From Massospora cicadina (lineage: Eukaryota > Entomophthoromycota > Entomophthoromycetes > Entomophthorales > Entomophthoraceae), in the NCBI GenBank assembly GCA_022478985.1, contig JAKSZP010017376.1, positions 1-64,000 on the forward strand: a stretch of 64,000 bases of DNA, read 5' to 3'. This document shows positions 1 to 11,952 of the stretch, in pieces. Below the pieces are notes generated by a model. It did not search any database, was not told the origin of the DNA, and worked only from the letters and a program-made list of their open reading frames with translations. Within the stretch, counting starts at the first letter, position 1; each line of letters begins with the position of its first letter. The translations under genes were made by a program, and so were the position numbers.

Positions 1-1345
1 GTAAGCACACAAAAGAAAGCCAGAATGCCAGAGGCATTGCAAACTGGATGACTTGATATGGAGCCAGGCATTGGGAAATGATGAATTGTTGGTGCAGAAA
101 ATGGTAAGTATGATCCAACGACAAACCACACTGAACCCACTCATGACCCAAAAGGTCTTACTGCAGGGGGTGGGATCACTGAGATAGTCTCAATGAGGTC
201 CTCAACGTATGGGGCTATTTCAACCGGGGTAGCAAGGAGACAGATTCTCTCTTGCAATTGGTGGACATATGGCCACAAGATCCCCATGTATTGCTGCCAG
301 AAGTTAGTGATAATGGGGTTGTAGAACCAAAAATATTGGACTCGCTGAACCCAATTGATGACAGAGGGGGCCATAGTGACCAAGAGTACTGGTAGAGCCC
401 ATCCTGTATATGGACTGACAGACCATCAGGGAAATGCCATCAGAGATGCGGTCAGAAGAGATAAAAAAATTGTTTGGTTTTTTGGCAAAATTTTATTTAA
501 AGGGAAAGTAAGAAAATCGACCAACAATTTTCACAGTGCTATGCAACTGGTTAAATAGTGGTTGATTGGGGTAGTGACAAGCTGGGACTGGGTCCCACAA
601 TTTTGACCTAACCAGCGAATTATTCAGGAATGGATGGGTTTATTCCTTGAGAACTGACATTGAAAAATTTGGTGGTGGGCCAAGTCGCTGTTGGTTTGAC
701 CTCAAATGTCCAAACTGGGGCTCAGCTACTTTTCTGATAGTTGGCACAACAGTGTTTGGCCTGATGAGTGACGGGAATCCCCCAAGGCCACCCCTCATAG
801 GGGCGGGTCCATTTGGTTGGGAACAGGTTCAGGATGCCCAACCTGCCCGCACTTAGTTTCTGGACCATTCATTTGGTCAATGGCATCACATTGGCTGCAA
901 CGCCCAAATTACCTACCGGGGGCTTTGAACCCTCGTTGTTGGCACCCAATGCTATAGCCTGATTGTCAAGGATGATCCTTGATGACTTTGGTAGGAGGGT
1001 GCTTTGTTCAATTGGCATATTGATCAGATTGGAACCATCGGGCATTCCAACTGATAGCTCAGTCTTCATGCCTTTCTGGCCATTTGAGATTTGGGCATTG
1101 GCCAAAATTGCCACTCAAATTATATCTGGCTGATTTCAATTCTACAATTTTGGCACAAATTTCACTAATTCCCCATAACAGTTCTGCCGAGGTGAGTGTG
1201 GGTACTGGGGGTGGGATCCAGAGCGGAAGAGCTGTTACCCATCACTCATCTACTATGTGAGCAAGATCGCCCTGAGTAATGAGGGGTACCACCATCATCT
1301 TCGGTGTCTTTTTACTCAGGAACGGGAAGATGGCCTGATCAACTG
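1..1345 (-). mobile_element. Family-2 gypsy gag-like module, copy i (decayed)
   Basis: Minus-strand fragments read as a decayed protein module that recurs at 3200-4280 and 36343-37617. Shared landmarks are a segment around FLSKK (about 1310-1340), then TQGDL.H.VD (about 1250-1280), then a stretch near SSAELL and EI.KICA.I, then QISNGQ.GMK (about 1050-1090). The largest open piece is 869-1114 (81 aa). A 141-383 piece (80 aa) is also open but unrecognised. The module directly abuts a truncated RNase H of the upstream neighbour at about 1350. By analogy with the other copies, where it precedes protease and RT, I infer that it is the N-terminal part of gag. No zinc knuckle is visible. An unrelated repeat protein is possible. 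Confidence 0.45.
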
Positions 1346-1349
1346 CCAG

Positions 1350-2700
1350 GGGACATTCCACGGGACTTACAGCTGATATGGCGAAGTTGGAGGCATCAGT
1401 AATCACAATAAACTCCTTTTTGGGATCTACATGTCAAAGAATGGATGTGGACAGAAGGGCGCACTTTACCGCTTGGAAAGCATCCTCCAAAAGGCGAGCC
1501 ATTGGTGAACTTTTGCTCCACTTGCCTTGTAAGAGGGTGCGCCACCTTAAGAAAGATTTGGCGCAAATTTCTTAAAGAACATACACGTCCCCAAGAAACT
1601 CCTCAATTCCTTGACTGAAGTTGGAGTGAGACATTCACAAATTGCCTTCTCTTTGACTGGAGTTATCATGTGGCTTGATCAAACATGACGTTGCCCATGA
1701 AGGTGCCCTGGGACATAAAAATCTCACACTTATAGATTCTCAGCTTAAGGTTGGATGCCCTTAAACTCTATACCACTTGCTGCAGGTATATAGCATAGGA
1801 TTCTAGATTTGGGATAAACCCAACATATTATCTATTTAAGCCACCGCGCACATACCCAGCAGGTCCCCCAAGTATGCATCAATGCAGCATTGAAAGATAG
1901 CAGGCACATTTTTAAGCCCAAAGGGCATAACCTGAAACTTGAAGTTTCCTTTTTGGGTACAGAATGCGGTTAGCCACTCTTTGTCCTTCTTGATCCTGAT
2001 CTAAAAGAACGCATTTAAGAAATCCAATTTGGAGAAGACTTTTGTCTTTTCCACATAGCGAGCAATCTGAGAATCCAATGGGATGAGATGCAAGTATGGA
2101 ACTGTGACGTTATTGAGATTCACATAGTATACACATGGACATAAGGTACCATCTGCATTTTCCACAAAGAGAAGTGGGGAACATACAGGGGAGGTTCACT
2201 GAAAAATCGTGCCTTTAGCTAACTGCTCCTTAACCCACACGTTTAAGGCTGCTTCCTCCCATTCTGTCAACGGATAAATTGTGAAAGGTATATGCACCAG
2301 ATCAATGGTAAGCTTGAACTTTCAATCAAACTCTGAATGAGCTGGTAGTACATTGGCTGAAGCCGCATCAAACAAAAATTACAGCCCCTTCAAACAGGAA
2401 GGTAAGTGTACCTCTAGAGAGGGCTTCAGCAACGGAGCAAGACTCAGAGTGTGGATATTGGGCCAGTGGGGAAGATCTCCCTGAGATTTTGCTTCAGACA
2501 AAGGGACAACTAGTATATGACCATTCTTTAAAATTAAGGACAAGTTTTTGTCTTTCAAGTTGGTTCTGACGTCAAACTTTCGCCACCACTGTACTCCCAA
2601 AATAATGTGGTACAAGCTGTTTTTGATAGCTTGGAAGCAGTTAGCCAAATGATATTTGCCAATTTGATAATCCACTTACCCCAGAACTTTCATCGTGGAA
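1350..2700 (-). pseudogene. Family-2 gypsy pol remnant: protease, reverse transcriptase, start of RNase H
   Basis: Reading down the minus strand, 2379-2675 is a 98-aa piece with HIILGVQWWRKF, the typical C-terminal part of a gypsy aspartic protease. RT follows at about 2280-1600: a SPVCSPLLFVE-like fingers motif, FSKLDFLNAF, then VMPFGLKN.PA.FQ. RNase H begins at about 1400 with ITDASNFAIS. The FSKLD / MPFGL wording resembles the Tf1/sushi (chromovirus) group. Many stops and shifts show that it is dead. The RNase H breaks off after the first catalytic Asp, where the copy-i gag module begins. I see no integrase, LTR or chromodomain here. Copy iii at 20140-22334 is the same family. Confidence 0.85.
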
Positions 2701-4280
2701 TACCTTGGGAAGCCCCTCCCCTAACCATACCACCTGGCAAGTAACTCAGCTCAAGGTAGTCGGCTAGAGCTTGGTCAATAAAATTCTCAGAGGCTCCTTA
2801 TTAAAAAAATAGTGTGATGCTTTTCCCTAAAGGGGACGAAAGGGTAGCAGTCAATAAAAAATATCCATAATGATCTTTATTTAAAGCAGAAAGCTCTTCA
2901 TCAGGCATAAGCATGCCTCCAGGATTGTTTTTGCATCATACAATGGAGAGGGATAATTAGCCACACTTACTACTGAGGCCACATATCCCACTATATCTTC
3001 AGCAGTTGCATAAATATTTTTATATTTTAATAACTCCTTTTCCAGCGCCTGTGTTCTGCGGATCATTGTAAGGGTCAAACGCGAGTTTTCAGGAGTAATT
3101 TGATATCTAAAATAGGGTCCTCGTCAGAGCTATAGGAGCTAACAAATGGCTCTTATTTTTATGTCATTTGAATTATAAAACGCGTTTGCAGGAGTCAAAG
3201 ACCCCATACCTGCTCTAATGGACAAGTACACTCATTATCCAGGGACATCACCACCAATCCCTTCATTGATGCTTCATTCTGCATCTCAGAAATGCGGTGT
3301 GAAGAAAATTGCTATTATTGATTCATTTTTCATTGTATCTGGGTCTAGACTCTTCTTGTCAGGCAGACGGCAAGTAGAAAATAGATGGCCTACCAGCCTG
3401 GATGCTGGAGCATCCAAGTGGTGAACCAGAATGCCAAGGGCACTGCTGCAGGTATGACGGATATGGAGCTGGAAGGGAACTTAAATCTCAACAGATAAAA
3501 ACGGAAATTTGGGGGAGGGTGTTTTTATTGGAAAATTTAAGGGAAGAGAATTGACCAATAATTTTCTTAGTGTGATGAGCCTGATTAAATAGTCATTGAT
3601 TTTGAGGAAAATAAGCCAGTATCGGGTTCCACAAGTTCAACCTAAGTGGTGAACTATTTGGGAATGGGCGGGTTAGTTCCCTGGGGACTGACATCACTAA
3701 GTTTGGCATCAGGCTGAGTTGCGGTCAGTTCAACCTAAGAGGTGAACTATTTGAGAATAGGAGGGTTAGTTCCCTGGGGGACTGACATTGCAAAATTTGG
3801 TGATGAGCCAAGTTGTGGTCAGTGGTATTGCATCAGGCACAGCGCCCAATTTTCTGGCAGAAAGCTGCCCATTGGGGGTGATGCCTGACGGATTTGGGAG
3901 GGGGGAAGATTTTTGATCATCATGTAAACTGAATTGTAACCATTGGGCATTCTGGCTAATATATCAGCCTTCATACCTCTTTGACCATTTGAAATCTGAG
4001 TATCCAGCTGATTGCCGCTCAAATTAGTTGTGATCAGTTCCATTTCAGTGATCTCAGCGCAGATTTTACTAATTTCTCATAACAGTTCTGCTGAGGAGAG
4101 TGCAAGTACAGGAAGCAGGATCCGAAGCTGAAGGGCTATTTTCCAGTGCTTATCTACCACATGAGTGAGATCACCCTGAGTAACAAGGGGTATGGCTATC
4201 CTCCTTGGTACTTTCTTGCTCAGGAACAGAAAGGTGGTTCAATCAACGTCCAGAGGACGTTTCTCGGGAATTACACCCCT
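2700..4280 (-). pseudogene. Family-2 gypsy gag region, copy ii
   Basis: This lies upstream (in minus orientation) of the protease/RT at 1350-2700, as expected for gag. It carries the same landmarks as copy i: FLFLSKK at about 4250, TQGDLTHVVD at about 4195, SSAELL at about 4100, and QISNGQRGMK in the 74-aa ORF at 3819-4043. A 65-aa piece at 2881-3078 (starting MTLTMIRRTQALEKELL) may be a helical gag C-terminal segment. The stretch at about 3330-3430 is the uninterrupted counterpart of the site where gypsy copy A inserted into copy iii: its TCAGG at 3359-3363 is the empty target site. The reading frame is heavily broken. The gag assignment is inferred from position only. Confidence 0.5.
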
Positions 4281-4299
4281 GGACCCTAAAATTCCGCCA

Positions 4300-4985
4300 A
4301 AATGGGGAGGGAATCGGTGGGGAGCTCTACCCTATTCAAGGGAAACACACTAGTCACAGTTAATGTATTTATAGCGGCTGCTGTGGGTGACATCATTGTG
4401 GTGGAATTGTCTGAAACATTTAATCTAAGCTCAAGGATAGATCTCTGTTTGCCTTCAAAATTGCGGAACTTAAAGGTTAAGAAGGATAAGATTCCTCCCT
4501 TTTGAGGGGCATGCGCAAGTTTTTGGGGTCTGTATTTATAGGGGCTGCCCCAGGTGAAAACTTGATGGCCAAATTAACTGGCCCCTTCAAGGTTGGGCGG
4601 GGAAACCGCCCCAAAAGATCTTCAATCAATTGGTCAAAGTTGGGATGGGAGACTGCAAAATTTGGAATTTTCTCACAGGAAAGTTTAAGGTGGAATGGAG
4701 AAATGACGTTTTCTAATGTTGGGCAATGGTAGGGCCCATGCTTTGTCACAAATTCGTTCAAATATAATCTAACTGGGCAGCTATCTTGGTGCATAGAAAA
4801 GAGCTCAAAGAAGGTGTGGATGGATGACACGTCTGGATGAGTTGCTCCAGGGCATGCTCTAAACCCTCCACTGATCTCCACAAAATTGGCTGTGCGCAGT
4901 CAACTGCAGAAATCCAGTCAACTGACTCTGTAGACAGCCAATATAGAAAATCCACACCACGTGAGGGTAGATGAGAACCAGACAA
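4300..4985 (-). pseudogene. Unrecognised coding fragment, minus strand
   Basis: I do not recognise this. Two overlapping minus-strand pieces are open: 4477-4881 (134 aa) and 4758-4985 (75 aa, different frame). The second contains SVEGLEHALEQLIQTCHPS, and the first contains FDQLIEDLLGRFPRP. They look like two frames of one shifted gene. A plus-strand ORF of 76 aa at 4502-4732 is probably its shadow. It lies just upstream of family-2 copy ii gag in the same orientation, so it could be the N-terminal part of that gag or the end of an unrelated insertion. No membrane segment, zinc motif or catalytic motif is visible. Confidence 0.35.
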
Positions 4986-5099
4986 TTTGTTATTAAAAGA
5001 ATCTTCCAGAGAGAGGGAATCAAGGGCCTGGTGAAAATTAATATAAATATTGGGAGAAAGTCAGGGAATTATGATAATAGGACCATGAAAAGTATGAGT

Positions 5100-6270
5100 C
5101 TACCAGGTCAATCAGGAAGGGTGGGCGCTTACCAGTTGGCAGTTGCAAAAATAACGCTGAGATGCATCCATACAAAACCAAATAAGAAAACTGTGGTGAG
5201 CACCATAATGGCTGTGACAATCGGCCAGTGCACCCAGTCTACAATTAAAGAAATCCCCACATGGATAATTCTGATGCAAGTAAAATGAAAGGGTTGGTTG
5301 ACTAATGTCAAAAGAGTGTATGTAACTCTCTCATTCCCAGAAGGTGGTGCAGGATGCACAGCCACACTGCCAGGAAACTAGACATTAGCAAGATTAAGAA
5401 ATAGGGCACCACAGAGGGTGCCAGAGCAAAAGGGACCTAGGGCAAAGGTGTATAACACAGTGTATATTAGCTGGTAACATAAAAAACCACAAAAGAACCT
5501 GGTTGGACCCCAAAGGGGAATCCATAACCAAATGGAGGTCGGTGCTAGGGTGCTTGGGTGCCTCAATCTGGAGGGGACCAGGGCGGCCCAAAGGTGCACC
5601 AGATACTATAGTTAATCTGGACAAAACAAAGTGGCCAATGTTGTTGTAGACCTCCTCAAAGAGGTCTGTGCACAGGTTTGCCCAAGGAACCATATTTAAA
5701 ATGTAAACTTAACGGGATATTTAATTTGGGAAGTTGAACAACGAGGAAAGTTGGTCTCAAATAAGCATAATTAAACTATGAGTGCAAATTATCAAACAGG
5801 GGAATTGGTGCTAAGCCTAAGTGACTGAATAGGAACACTCTACCATTGGCCAGGGTATTATAGCTTGATATTGTCAAAACTTGGGTTATTATCTGAAGGC
5901 AAAGCTGATCCAATTTTGCAATTTTAAAAATCAAATGGGCTTTGAAACCCCATTCACCAAGCAACCAAATTGAACTGTCATCATTGGTGATATAGCTGGT
6001 GCATTTTAGCGCTCTTGCTGTAATGCATGGATGAGCATCACGCATCTCCCTAGGACTAATATGAGCATACCTCGCCTGAACCCAGCGTTGGTTCAGGGTA
6101 TGTTTGAGGTCAGGAAGGCCTACCAATTTAACCTTTTTGGCCTCCTGACGACCAGCTTTATCCTTACAGTTGGTACCCTCAATCATGATATTAAGCCATG
6201 ACTGGTGCAAAGGTTTGCTTAACTTATTGGTGTAAAATGATATATTGACTTGCTGGTTGTATGAAGACAA
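5100..6270 (-). pseudogene. Family U copy 1: unrecognised repeated coding sequence with hydrophobic C-terminal part
   Basis: The longest open piece is 5776-6270 (164 aa, minus). It includes KDKAGRQEAKKVKL, LNQRWVQARYA, TSYITNDDSSIWLLGEWGFK and YNTLANGRVFLFSHLGLAPIP. Downstream pieces at 5394-5693 and 5129-5365, in other frames, give a DLFEEV....HF.LSRL segment and then strongly hydrophobic stretches that could be membrane helices. Related text recurs in the same strand at 7170-8100 and 58927-59643. Conservation between copies follows the minus-strand reading: the YNTLANG..L..HLGLAP block corresponds to YATLLNG..L.VHQGLVP in copy 3. This argues for a real protein on this strand. I know no family that matches. 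It could be a host gene family turned pseudogene, or an undescribed mobile element. Confidence 0.45.
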
Positions 6271-6290
6271 CTAGCCTAGTCAAGTTTTTT

Positions 6291-7169
6291 AATGTTGGGT
6301 AACTTCAGCCCTATTCTGGTAATTATTGATGGCGTATGTGAGTTTGGCCTCACTATGCAAATTAATAAGAATAAAATCGACTTTAGTCTCACTTATGGCG
6401 ATTGACACTTAGACAGATGATCTTCAAATAGATAAGATAAAAAACAATATAAACTTTATAAGTTACAAGGTATAAAGTGTAATTTATTATGGAAATCAGG
6501 TATACATATAGGTAATAGTATTAAAAGACATGTTTTATGGTAATTTTAGTAATCATAATGGTCTCACCATGCCTAGCTGATGAAATGAGATATTATTTTA
6601 ATTTTTTGAAAACCCTAGATGATTTTTATGATAAATAACATGATTAAAATGGCATTCAAATGAGACATCACATCATCTACTGAAACTGGCAAGTTCCCAT
6701 GATTAAGTACTCAATATGATCTGACTTAATCATATCCACGTTGTTGGCAATAATTCCTGAATAAATTGTAATCTTAACAATCACCAGATATAGATCCTTT
6801 GTAAATCATGATTAACCATTTGATTGATTATTATTGTTGAAATAATGACTGTAATTAAGCTATTGTCACAAGGCTTCATCTTTAAGCTAAATTAAAAAAA
6901 TGAACCAATAATGGAGTAATTTGAAGCATTAAAGTTTTCTTGTTGGATAATGTGATCATATAAAATTTCCACGCATCCATCTGCCTACCAGTTTTATTCA
7001 GAAAAATTTCCTTTTCCTCAATTAATTTTCACTATGAATGATACTTGGCTGGTCAGTCTAAAATGGTTGCCACCCTTTTCTAAGTGATGTCATGACTTTC
7101 CCAAGGAAGTATCCTCTATGGCCCCACTAGAAACACGCTACAAGAAAATGGAATGGTAAATCCTTTCTC
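6291..7169. other. AT-rich spacer without recognisable gene
   Basis: About 0.9 kb of AT-rich sequence between two family-U copies. No ORF of note, no RNA gene and no clear repeat structure were seen. Short words such as TGATTAAATCATG-like runs recur but do not form a defined element. Confidence 0.5.
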
Positions 7170-8100
7170 AGCTCTTTCATCAACGGTGCCTCTCTGAAGA
7201 GGAAACAGAGGTGGTCCTCACTGTAAGGAGAGTGTCTATAACTCTCCTGTTCCAAGCGTGGTAGTGCTTGGTGCACAGGGCCAACGCCAGGGAACTAGCC
7301 ATTAGTACAAAAGGTACTAGAGCCCAGCAAAGGGTGCTGGAGCAATAATAACTTAAGAAGAGGAGCGCAATCTTTATAGTAAATAACCAACCAAAAGCAA
7401 CGCGGTGCATAGGGGGAGAAGGGGTAAACGTCCTAGGTTGGAGGGAACCTGGGAGAACCAACAGTGCACTAGGGGATAACCTCATCATATTTAAAATGGA
7501 ATGGCTAACGTAGCGCAAGACCTCCTTGAAGAGGTCCGCACACAGGATCGTCCAATATAACATTAATAAAATGGGAAAAACGGGAAAGTTTATTATGAAA
7601 AGTCGACCAACAAGGAATGTTGGTCATGAAAATCAAGTTTAAACATTTCTGGGGTAATTCTGGATCTGCCTAAGTGGGCACAAGCCTTGATGCTCCATTA
7701 GGCAAACACTTCCATCTGAATTGGTAGAATACACCAAAATTGTCTTCACTCAAGTAATTGATTGAAGTTGTATTCTACCCAAAACGCATAATTTTGTAAC
7801 TAGAACGGGTTTTGAACCCCCATTCTCCAATCAACCTAATCAAACCATCTTCATTTGTTAAGTAGCTTGTCCGTTTTAACGCCTGGGCCAATATAAGGGG
7901 CTGGGTGTTTTGCACCTCACTTGTACCAACCTAGGCATATTTAACTTGTACCCAGCATTGGTCTAATGTGTGCTTAAGGTCAGGAGGGCCTGAAGTTTCA
8001 CCTTCTGGGCCTCCTGCCACCCAGCCTTATCCTTGGGGTTGGTTCCTACTATCAAGTTATTCAACCATGACACTCACTTTAGCTAACTCATGGTCATTAT
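7170..8100 (-). pseudogene. Family U copy 2
   Basis: The C-terminal half is open at 7180-7563 (127 aa). It starts near ILCADLFKEVLRYVSHSIL and runs into two hydrophobic stretches (about residues 58-100) and WNRRVIDTLLT. The N-terminal half lies at about 7640-8070 with frameshifts: KDKAGWQEAQKVKL, a TSYLTNEDG-like stretch and GEWGFKT match copy 1, and DGSVCLMEHQGLCP matches the LANG..L..HLGLAP block. Same strand as copy 1 and about 2 kb away, so tandem or dispersed duplication is possible. It ends near 7150 in an AT-rich stretch. The function is unknown. The hydrophobic segments suggest membrane association, but this is inference. Confidence 0.45.
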
Positions 8101-8119
8101 TTCCTCTTTCACCCATCGC

Positions 8120-9170
8120 TGAACTTGACTTAAAGTCATTGTTGCATTCTGTTACATCCATGCTGAATTCAGCAATAACTCTCAGGCTAAATAAAAACTA
8201 ATCCTTCCCTACATAGACCAGTTGTTCCTCTTTGAATCAGATCTACTACAGAGTTTCTCTTTTAAATCTGATAAATCACACAAGCCAATGATTTTGTCAA
8301 TGTAAACTGACAATTGGGAATAAGGAACATGTTGAACTCTTTTATGAAAACCTTCAAGGAGATTAACCAAGGCTCTTAGCATCTTCTTCAACCCTTTTGA
8401 TCTTAACTGTATTCTTGATTGAGATACCATGGCATATGCACTTCACTTTGCAGGACAAGTCATTCATATGATGGCCTCCAAACTCCCCATGTCACCAAAT
8501 TTTCACCATATCTTTCCTTTCCACTTCCAGGAGGCATGCAGTTGCTGCCTCTAAGATGAAGTTTGTTGCCTGCACAACTAATTTGTGGCTGGGACTAGTC
8601 AGCAATATCTTCTTCTCATGTTAATAATTGGTGGTATAATATATCAACTCCTGCATATCTCCTTTGTTTGTTGTTTTCCCACATGGTTAGTGTACTCAAT
8701 AAAGCTCATCACTAAGCACTTAGGACATAGCTCCCAGCGCCTGTGCCCTAAAGGGACTACATGGATCTGTTTGACAATTGTTTATTTCTCCATTGTTGCT
8801 TCCCCTGCGATCTGAGGTTTCTTGTCTCTCAAATTTGGATATCCCAATTTCGCTCACAATCATTGAAGATTTTCAAACTTCTTCTCCTGTACAATGACAT
8901 GGTTTTTTGTGGCTTTAACTCTTGCAAATGTCCAATCTCAGATCCAATTTTAGCGGCCTCTTTTCACAATTGTAATACAACCTTCCTCCCCTCATGGCGT
9001 CAAAGGAGAACTTGCATCACCCAACCTGAGGCCAATGAGTATAATACAAAATTAATATCTCATTTTTTTATTCATATATATACTTTTTCTTCTATATTTT
9101 CCAATTACTTCCAATATCATATATATGCTTTTCTTTTTTAGTTCCACTTCTTTTTGAATTCACTATGTAC
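8120..9170. other. About 1 kb without recognisable gene
   Basis: Only short unconvincing ORFs lie here: 8209-8430 on the minus strand (73 aa, basic, starting MVSQSRIQLRSKG) and 8761-9141 on the plus strand (126 aa, low complexity at its end). I could not match either to a family. The position downstream of the integrase of gypsy copy D would suit a 3' LTR. However, the family-1 LTR landmarks (TGTTGAG..TGACTGG and CCATTGCTCAGTGGG) are not visible on the minus strand, so the LTR was lost or never included. Confidence 0.4.
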
Positions 9171-9209
9171 TCTATTAATAACATAACCATCAATAACTTT
9201 TTGATCATG

Positions 9210-10290
9210 TAGGCATTTGTTGCTAATTTCAATCTACCTTAAAATGGTCCTGACCATAAAGCATCCAACTTATTTTGCCAACTAACCTCATTTGTATCAC
9301 AATAGGCGACTTACTTTCTGACATAAAATTCCCTCAGGCTAGATCAAACCTTATCATTAGTCTCCTTAGCTTAAACTCTTCTTCTTATCATTGTATCATA
9401 AGCCTGAGATTATAGGTCAACTATAATGTTTGCAAACCAATACAGGTATTTTTCCACGCTCATCCCAGGAGTCAGTTCCACCACTGAATAGAGAATTGTT
9501 GATAACGTTGTACGTCAACCATACAATAATTAAATGACATTTTCCCCATTGCTTAATGGAGGCTGATGTTGTACGCAAATGCCACTGTGCTCAGATAAGA
9601 CGCCCACAAAGATGCTTTACCTGATACCAGTTTCTTTAGCGTAGCAGCCATCCTTATTTATGCGTTGATGACACCATTCATTTCAGGCAGATATGAAGCA
9701 GACACTACCCTTTAATCGCCATTAGGTCATTAAGGTAGGGAATCACAAAGGAGTGAATTCGTCCTATTTTTTCTTAATATCACTCAAGGACAACTGTATT
9801 GGTAAAACACCTGATCTAGGATAAGCTTCATAGTACTCATTGCATTCAATTATTTCAATGCTCATGCTTTGACTCCCCTCATAAGATGGCCAATCGCTAC
9901 TATGAATAATTGCACTCCATCCATACTCACATTCAATGGCCCCATTACATCTATTGAGACAGTGTGCCACGCAAATCCCAGTTTACTAATTGGTAAACCA
10001 TCACGCTCTTATGCAGTTTATGAAGTTGACACTTCATGAAGCAGGTGAGGAAATCGTCAATATAAAATAAAGAAATAAATAACAACAGTATTGGCAAATG
10101 TGCTCCAACGCTTTCTTCAAGCCTCCATGGCCAACAACCTTGTGCGTAGCTCAGATCACTTCTGTTTGCTCCAAATGCATCGAAGTAAAGTCTCCTATAA
10201 TCTGCTATTTTTGAAAAGTTGGTTATTGATGATTTCTGTCTTCTCCATGGCTTTTCCTAACATGATCTGAATTTTGCCTGGTTCACCCTA
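9210..10290 (-). pseudogene. Integrase remnant of gypsy copy D
   Basis: Minus-strand fragments match the integrase of copy B at 56520-57172. Near 10130 a GHGGLKKALEH segment marks the zinc-binding N-terminal domain. Near 9920-9990, in frames broken by shifts, readings equivalent to VSIDVMGPL and FIVAIGHL correspond to the first catalytic Asp region of the DDE core. Near 9230-9290, WQNKLDAL and NAYMIKK match the C-terminal tail (KHKLANIL..DAYTIK) of other copies. The second Asp and the Glu are not readable, and stops are frequent. Confidence 0.6.
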
Positions 10291-10299
10291 TAATCCCAC

Positions 10300-10850
10300 T
10301 CAAACCATTTGATCAAATAGGACATTAGTCCTATCATGTACAGCAAGAACGGCTGGTAACCTAAATAACACATCATCATTCTGGTTTCTATCTCCTGTTA
10401 AATGCTCTATCTCAAAGTCGTAGACCTGTAATTTCAAAGACCACCATGCCAATCTCCCCTCCAGTTCCATTTGATTATGAAGCCACTGGAGAAAGACGTG
10501 GTTGGTCATGACCTTGAAATGCATTCCATGAATATAGACGTGAAATGATTTGAAGACATAATTACCACAAAACATTCTTTCTCAGAGACTGTATAGTTCC
10601 TTTTAGCTTTTGAAAAAAGTATAGTTAGCATAAGCCATGGGATGTTCTTCTCCACTTTCGTCACTTTGTCTGAGGATGGATCCATATGCCATTAATGACA
10701 CATCTGAATAAATTATGAATAGTTTTTTATTTGGATATCTTAAAATAAGACTCAACGTCAAGTATCTTTGGAGTTCATTGAAAGCTTTCTGGGCTCCACC
10801 GTTCCAAATGAACCCCTTATTCAGAACCTTAAGGAGATAGAATAACAAAA
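10300..10850 (-). pseudogene. RNase H remnant of gypsy copy D
   Basis: Two open pieces are 10603-10848 (81 aa) and 10300-10575 (91 aa). The first has AFNELQRYLTLSLILRYPN, FIIYSDVSLMAYGSILRQ and EEHPMAYAN, the RNase H start with its first catalytic Asp. The second has VYIHGMHFKVMTNHVFLQWL, where the usual VTDHASLRWL has become MTNHVF (Asp to Asn), and GDRNQNDDVLFRLP near the end of the domain. These align with 55900-56330 of copy B. The enzyme degrades RNA in RNA-DNA hybrids in the particle, but this copy is inactive. Confidence 0.8.
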
Positions 10851-11010
10851 CAGTTTTTTAACAAAACCTGTAATGAACTGGTAATAATAGCTTACCATTC
10901 ATAAGTAAACTTGAACATTGCAAACACTCCTAGGGATTATCATCCATTTGATTGCTTTTCCTTTTGCACTTAAGGTTTAGGTCCATCAGCTTAAGTACAA
11001 ATCCCAGGTA

Positions 11011-11217
11011 TTATAATTCCTCCTTGAAGAAATAGCATTTTCTTTGGTTTATCTTAGGGCTTGCTGAAGCCAATCTCTCAAATACTTCTTCTAGGTGCTT
11101 CATATGGTCCGTGAATATTTGGCTGAACACATTGATGTTGTCCAGATAGACCAAGACACAAGACTTAAAATTAAGATCCAATACAACTGTGTCCATTGCC
11201 CATTGGAATGTTTTTGG
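11011..11217 (-). pseudogene. RT 3' half of gypsy copy D
   Basis: Minus strand, read up to the insertion point: APKTFQWAMDTVVLDL, VLVYLDNINVFSQIF, HLEEVFERLASASPKI and KCYFFKEEL. It contains the palm YxDD box as YLDN, with Asn in the second position. The 5' half of the same RT resumes at 13050 after the compact element, which landed within the LCNAPATFQ motif. The ORF start at 11298 lies inside the inserted LTR and is not a genuine start. Confidence 0.85.
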
Positions 11218-11222
11218 GGCAT

Positions 11223-11952
11223 TGTAACAATCGCAATTGCACATGAATCCCATAAGGTTAGAAATATGAGATTTGTGTGTTAATAGTTGCAATTTCATTA
11301 TTCTGAGTAGGATTTTCCTATTTGGGTCGATAATGGAATAAATTTAAATAAATTGGTTTGCCTGATTGGTTGTTCATTCTGAGGTTCCCCTCCATTTCTC
11401 TGCCAAGTTGCCTGGTTGCCATCAACTTGGGAGGCTTTTGTGCCCCTCATTACCCACAATTCTTCTAGACTTTTTAGAAGTATTTCAAAGCGAGTTCAAG
11501 CCCCAATGGGCCCTCACTTTGGAATTCTATTACAACTTTATGCTCACCTCTTCCAATAAAGGCCGCTTTTTGCTAATTCATTTCATTTAAATTTAATATA
11601 TTTAATGTGATTTATGGGCCAGCAGATGGTGGTGCTCCAGGGAAAGGGGGTGGATGCAGCGGGCTCCTTTTTTGAAGAGGTCTTGCCCTGGTTGGCGGAG
11701 CCAGAGTGGCCCAATGCAACAGAGGCCGGTTAGCTGCACCTTGGTCCATTGACCCCATGAGCGGATAGAGGTTTTGGGAGGGACATCTGCCCAGGGTCTG
11801 AGATGACAGAGGCTGGTGCACCGCACCTTGGCACAGCGTGCCCAGTAAGGCTGTCCAATTGGACAGGACCAATCAGAGTTAGTATGGCCATATTTGGGGG
11901 TGAGTGGTTTAGGGCTGGTGGCGGACTGGGCCTTGGGAGCCCAGTATTGAAA
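11223..11952 (-). repeat. 3' LTR of compact LTR element
   Basis: 730 bp; begins (minus) TTTCAATACTGGGC at 11952, where the sister LTR has TGTCACAACTAGGC, so the terminal TG has mutated to TT. It ends at 11223, directly followed by the TSD GGCAT and the rest of the copy-D RT. Confidence 0.85.

Noticed and set aside
8761..9141. 126-aa plus-strand ORF as a host gene
   Set aside because: No recognisable domain, low-complexity Phe/Ser/Tyr-rich end, no counterpart elsewhere in the window, and it lies in a repeat-rich spacer.
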